Part shown: positions 14,553 through 16,228 of the stretch, piece after piece
How positions within the stretch are numbered: the stretch's first letter is position 1
Layout of the letters: every line of letters begins with the position of its first letter
DNA from: Oscillospiraceae bacterium
Lineage (GTDB): Bacteria; Bacillota; Clostridia; Oscillospirales; Ruminococcaceae
NCBI GenBank assembly: GCA_900762805.1
Contig: CAAFHY010000117.1
Coordinates: 1-16,228 of the forward strand
Direction of reading: 5' to 3'
DNA length: 16,228 bases
Notes under the pieces: model-generated
Seen by the model: the letters and a program-made list of their open reading frames with translations, nothing else
What the model was told of the DNA's origin: nothing
Databases searched by the model: none
Program-made: the position numbers and the translations under genes

Positions 14553-15506
14553 ATGTTTGAAATTGAAAAGCCGAGAATCGAAACAGTCCAGATGACTCCC
14601 GACGGTGAATACGGCGTTTTTCAGATCGAGCCGCTCGCACGCGGCTTCGGCACCACCCTGGGCAACAGCCTGCGCCGTGTTCTGCTATCCTCCCTTCGCG
14701 GTTCCGCTGTGACCGCCATCAAGATCGACGGTGTTCTCCACGAATTTTCAACGGTTGATGGCGTCAAGGAAGACGTTACCGAGATCGTGCTGAATATCAA
14801 GGGAATCATAGCCAAGCTGCACAGCACCGGCGCCAAGACCTACTATCTTGATATGGAAGGGCCCTGCGAAGTGACCGCCGCTGATATCAAGGCCGATGCC
14901 GAGCTTGAGATCCTCAATCCTGAGCTGCACATCGCCACCATCAGCAAGGGCGGAAGGCTTTCGATGGAGCTGATCTTTGACCACGGCTGTGGTTATGTCA
15001 GAAGCGAGCTCAACAAACAGAATCCTGCGCTTGCCGGGATCGGCATGATCCCTGTGGACAGCATCTATACGCCGGTGCTTCGCGCCAACTACAAGGTTGA
15101 GCCGACCCGCGTGGGACAGTCCATTGATTACGACAGGCTCACCCTTGAGGTAAAGACCGACAGGTCGATCAACGCCAAGGAGGCTGTGTCGCAGGGCGCA
15201 AAGCTGCTGAGCGAGTATCTTAAACTGTTCGTGACCCTCAGCGAGGAAAGCGGCGAGACCGAGATCCTGGTTGAGAAAGATGAAAAATCCAAGGAGCGTA
15301 TGCTCGAAATGTCTATCGAGGAGCTCGATCTCTCGGTGCGCAGCTTCAACTGCCTCAAGAGAGCCGGCATCAACACGGTGGACGACATCACAAACAAGTC
15401 AGAAGAAGAAATGATGAAGGTCAGAAACCTTGGCCGCAAGTCGCTTGAGGAGGTCATCCACAAGATCAACTCGCTGGGTCTGAGCCTTCGCTCTGACGAA
15501 GAATAA
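14553..15506 (+). CDS. rpoA: DNA-directed RNA polymerase subunit alpha
   Basis: The alpha dimer nucleates assembly of RNA polymerase and contacts activators and UP elements. The 317-residue protein has the N-terminal dimerisation domain (about 1-230), with the segment [14 protein letters not shown] near 31-44. A linker follows, then the C-terminal domain from about 250, with [15 protein letters not shown] near 261-275 and R-N-L-G-R-K-S-L near 292-299, the DNA-binding surface. The length is normal. The start is set by AGGAGGG at 14541-14547. Confidence 0.98.
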   Translation: MFEIEKPRIETVQMTPDGEYGVFQIEPLARGFGTTLGNSLRRVLLSSLRGSAVTAIKIDGVLHEFSTVDGVKEDVTEIVLNIKGIIAKLHSTGAKTYYLDMEGPCEVTAADIKADAELEILNPELHIATISKGGRLSMELIFDHGCGYVRSELNKQNPALAGIGMIPVDSIYTPVLRANYKVEPTRVGQSIDYDRLTLEVKTDRSINAKEAVSQGAKLLSEYLKLFVTLSEESGETEILVEKDEKSKERMLEMSIEELDLSVRSFNCLKRAGINTVDDITNKSEEEMMKVRNLGRKSLEEVIHKINSLGLSLRSDEE

Positions 15507-15521
15507 AAGGAGTAAACTGCT

Positions 15522-15863
15522 ATGCCGGGATCAAGAAAATTAGGCAGAGCCACTGATTGCCGCACCGCCATGCTGCGCGGCCTGGTCACCTACCTGCTCG
15601 ACAAGGGCCGGATCGAGACCACCGTCGCCCGTGCCAAAGACGTGCGCTCGATGACTGAAAAAATGATCACGCTCGGAAAAGAAGACAACCTCGCCAACAA
15701 GCGCCAGGTCATGTCCTATGTCACCGACGAAACGGTCGCCAAGAAGGTCTTTGATGAGATCGCCCCGAAATACGCCGATCGCAATGGCGGCTACACGAGG
15801 ATCATCAGGACCGGCCCGCGCCGCGGCGACGCCGCCGAGATGGCCATCATCGAACTGGTGTAA
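15522..15863 (+). CDS. rplQ: 50S ribosomal protein L17
   Basis: L17 is a large-subunit protein near the tunnel exit. The 113-residue product starts [21 protein letters not shown], which differs at a few early positions from the common M-x-x-R-K-L-G-R form. It has the [12 protein letters not shown] segment near 28-39 and the [19 protein letters not shown]-terminal signature near 90-107. It is the last gene of the transcript: only 21 nt separate its stop from the terminator. Confidence 0.97.
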   Translation: MPGSRKLGRATDCRTAMLRGLVTYLLDKGRIETTVARAKDVRSMTEKMITLGKEDNLANKRQVMSYVTDETVAKKVFDEIAPKYADRNGGYTRIIRTGPRRGDAAEMAIIELV

Positions 15864-15884
15864 GATCATTTTCAACTGCTGTTT

Positions 15885-15913
15885 AAGAGGGGACGTTCGT
15901 CCCCTCTTATTTT
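15885..15913 (+). terminator. Intrinsic terminator of the S10-spc-alpha transcript
   Basis: AAGAGGGGAC (15885-15894) pairs perfectly with GTCCCCTCTT (15899-15908) around a GTTC loop; T15884 and A15909 extend the stem to 11 bp. TTTT follows at 15910-15913. The T-run is short but the stem is strong. A conserved RNA called the L17 downstream element has been described after rplQ in some Firmicutes; I cannot tell by eye whether this is one. Confidence 0.88.
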
Positions 15914-15926
15914 AGAAATCAGGAGC

Positions 15927-15943
15927 CGCCGTCTGCGACGGCG
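15927..15943. repeat. Perfect 7-bp inverted repeat
   Basis: CGCCGTC (15927-15933) pairs with GACGGCG (15937-15943) around a TGC loop, 12 bases after the operon terminator's T-run. There is no T-tract in either direction. It may belong to an intergenic palindromic repeat, but only one copy is in the window. Confidence 0.5.
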
Positions 15944-16018
15944 CGCAGGCAGCCCTTTCGGCGCGGCGCGGATAAACCCCGCAAGAGAAGGGGCAGGCAA
16001 GGCAAGCAGCCGAAGGAG

Positions 16019-16035
16019 CGCTTGGCCGTTATCGC
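16019..16035. repeat. 17-bp direct repeat, copy 1
   Basis: CGCTTGGCCGTTATCGC is identical to 16212-16228. The preceding bases differ (G against C). The copies are 193 bp apart, start to start. Confidence 0.85.
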
Positions 16036-16154
16036 ACGGAGCATGGGTGGAAAAGGCTTGATAGGCGCCGCCCCACGCCGAGCGCGCGGCTGTGCCTGTA
16101 AAAACCGGAAGCCCCTGTTCTGACTTGGGAAAGACAAAAGCATGAAGAAAGCGC

Positions 16155-16182
16155 GCGGCGGAAATAGCCGCTGCCGCTTTTT
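16155..16182 (+). terminator. Terminator-like hairpin in the distal intergenic region
   Basis: GCGGCGG (16155-16161) pairs with CTGCCGC (16171-16177), seven pairs including one G·T, and five T follow directly at 16178-16182. It could be a backup terminator for the operon or belong to an unrecognised small transcript. No gene on this strand precedes it closely. Confidence 0.4.
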
Positions 16183-16211
16183 GCGGGGGCTGATCCCGCT
16201 GCTCCATGGGC

Positions 16212-16228
16212 CGCTTGGCCGTTATCGC
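16212..16228. repeat. 17-bp direct repeat, copy 2, truncated by the window end
   Basis: Identical to 16019-16035. The match reaches the last base of the window, so the true repeat may be longer. Confidence 0.85.

Larger units (their letters stand above)
15916..16228. other. Noncoding region after the operon, rich in inverted repeats
   Basis: No credible gene is seen. Minus-strand frames are open at 15872-16207 (111 codons) and 15919-16143, but the first runs through the operon terminator, both give low-complexity Arg/Ala-rich products, and neither matches a family I know. The region contains a perfect palindromic hairpin (15927-15943), a terminator-like hairpin (16155-16182), another hairpin (16183-16199) and a 17-bp direct repeat at 16019 and 16212. 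Confidence 0.6.

Noticed and set aside
15872..16207. 111-codon minus-strand open frame after the operon
   Set aside because: It ends inside the operon terminator, its product is low complexity and Arg/Ala-rich, and the region has repeats and hairpins. I treat it as noncoding, though a multi-copy repeat could carry such frames.

Overview
The window is one long, unidirectional (+ strand) ribosomal-protein cluster: the S10, spc and alpha operons joined into one polycistron from about 100 to 15915. It appears to have one promoter at the left end and one clear intrinsic terminator at the right end. The organism looks like a Gram-positive member of the Clostridia, probably an Oscillospiraceae/Ruminococcaceae-type gut lineage with fairly high GC. 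Reasons: strong GGAGG-type ribosome binding sites before most genes; a short zinc-type S14; a small KOW-domain gene between map and infA, as in Bacillus and Clostridia; rpsD inside the alpha operon, between rpsK and rpoA, unlike Bacillus; and zinc-ligand (C+) forms of S4, L24 and L36. The phylum-level call is firm; the family is a guess.

Layout. 1-386: a possible tail of an upstream terminator, phased A-tracts, a sigma-A-type promoter embedded in a perfect hairpin, and an mRNA leader of about 287 nt rich in inverted repeats. 387-5439: S10 operon (rpsJ, rplC, rplD, rplW, rplB, rpsS, rplV, rpsC, rplP, rpmC, rpsQ). 5468-12401: spc operon (rplN, rplX, rplE, zinc-type rpsN, rpsH, rplF, rplR, rpsE, rpmD, rplO, secY, adk, map). 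12398-15863: a KOW-domain gene, then infA, rpmJ, rpsM, rpsK, rpsD, rpoA, rplQ. 15885-15913: terminator. 15916-16228: noncoding DNA with inverted repeats, a second terminator-like hairpin and a 17-bp direct repeat whose second copy ends exactly at the window edge.

The genes form one growth-rate-linked unit. It encodes 24 ribosomal proteins, the first translation initiation factor (IF1), the RNA polymerase alpha subunit, the SecY translocon channel, adenylate kinase and methionine aminopeptidase. Most gaps are 1-28 nt or short overlaps. The exceptions are rpsJ-rplC (63 nt), rplW-rplB (62 nt) and rpsD-rpoA (82 nt); the first and third contain structured sequence that may be regulatory.

Most of the window is ordinary and highly conserved. 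I see no mobile element, CRISPR array, tRNA or novel multi-gene system. The points worth a second look are an 85-residue Lys/Ala/Glu-rich extension with an internal duplication on the N-terminus of L30, a TTG-initiated infA, the hairpin-embedded promoter and structured leader, the hairpins before rplC and rpoA, an altered L22 tunnel-loop tip, a Phe-to-Val change in the adenylate kinase D-G-F-P-R motif, and the repeat-bearing region after the operon.
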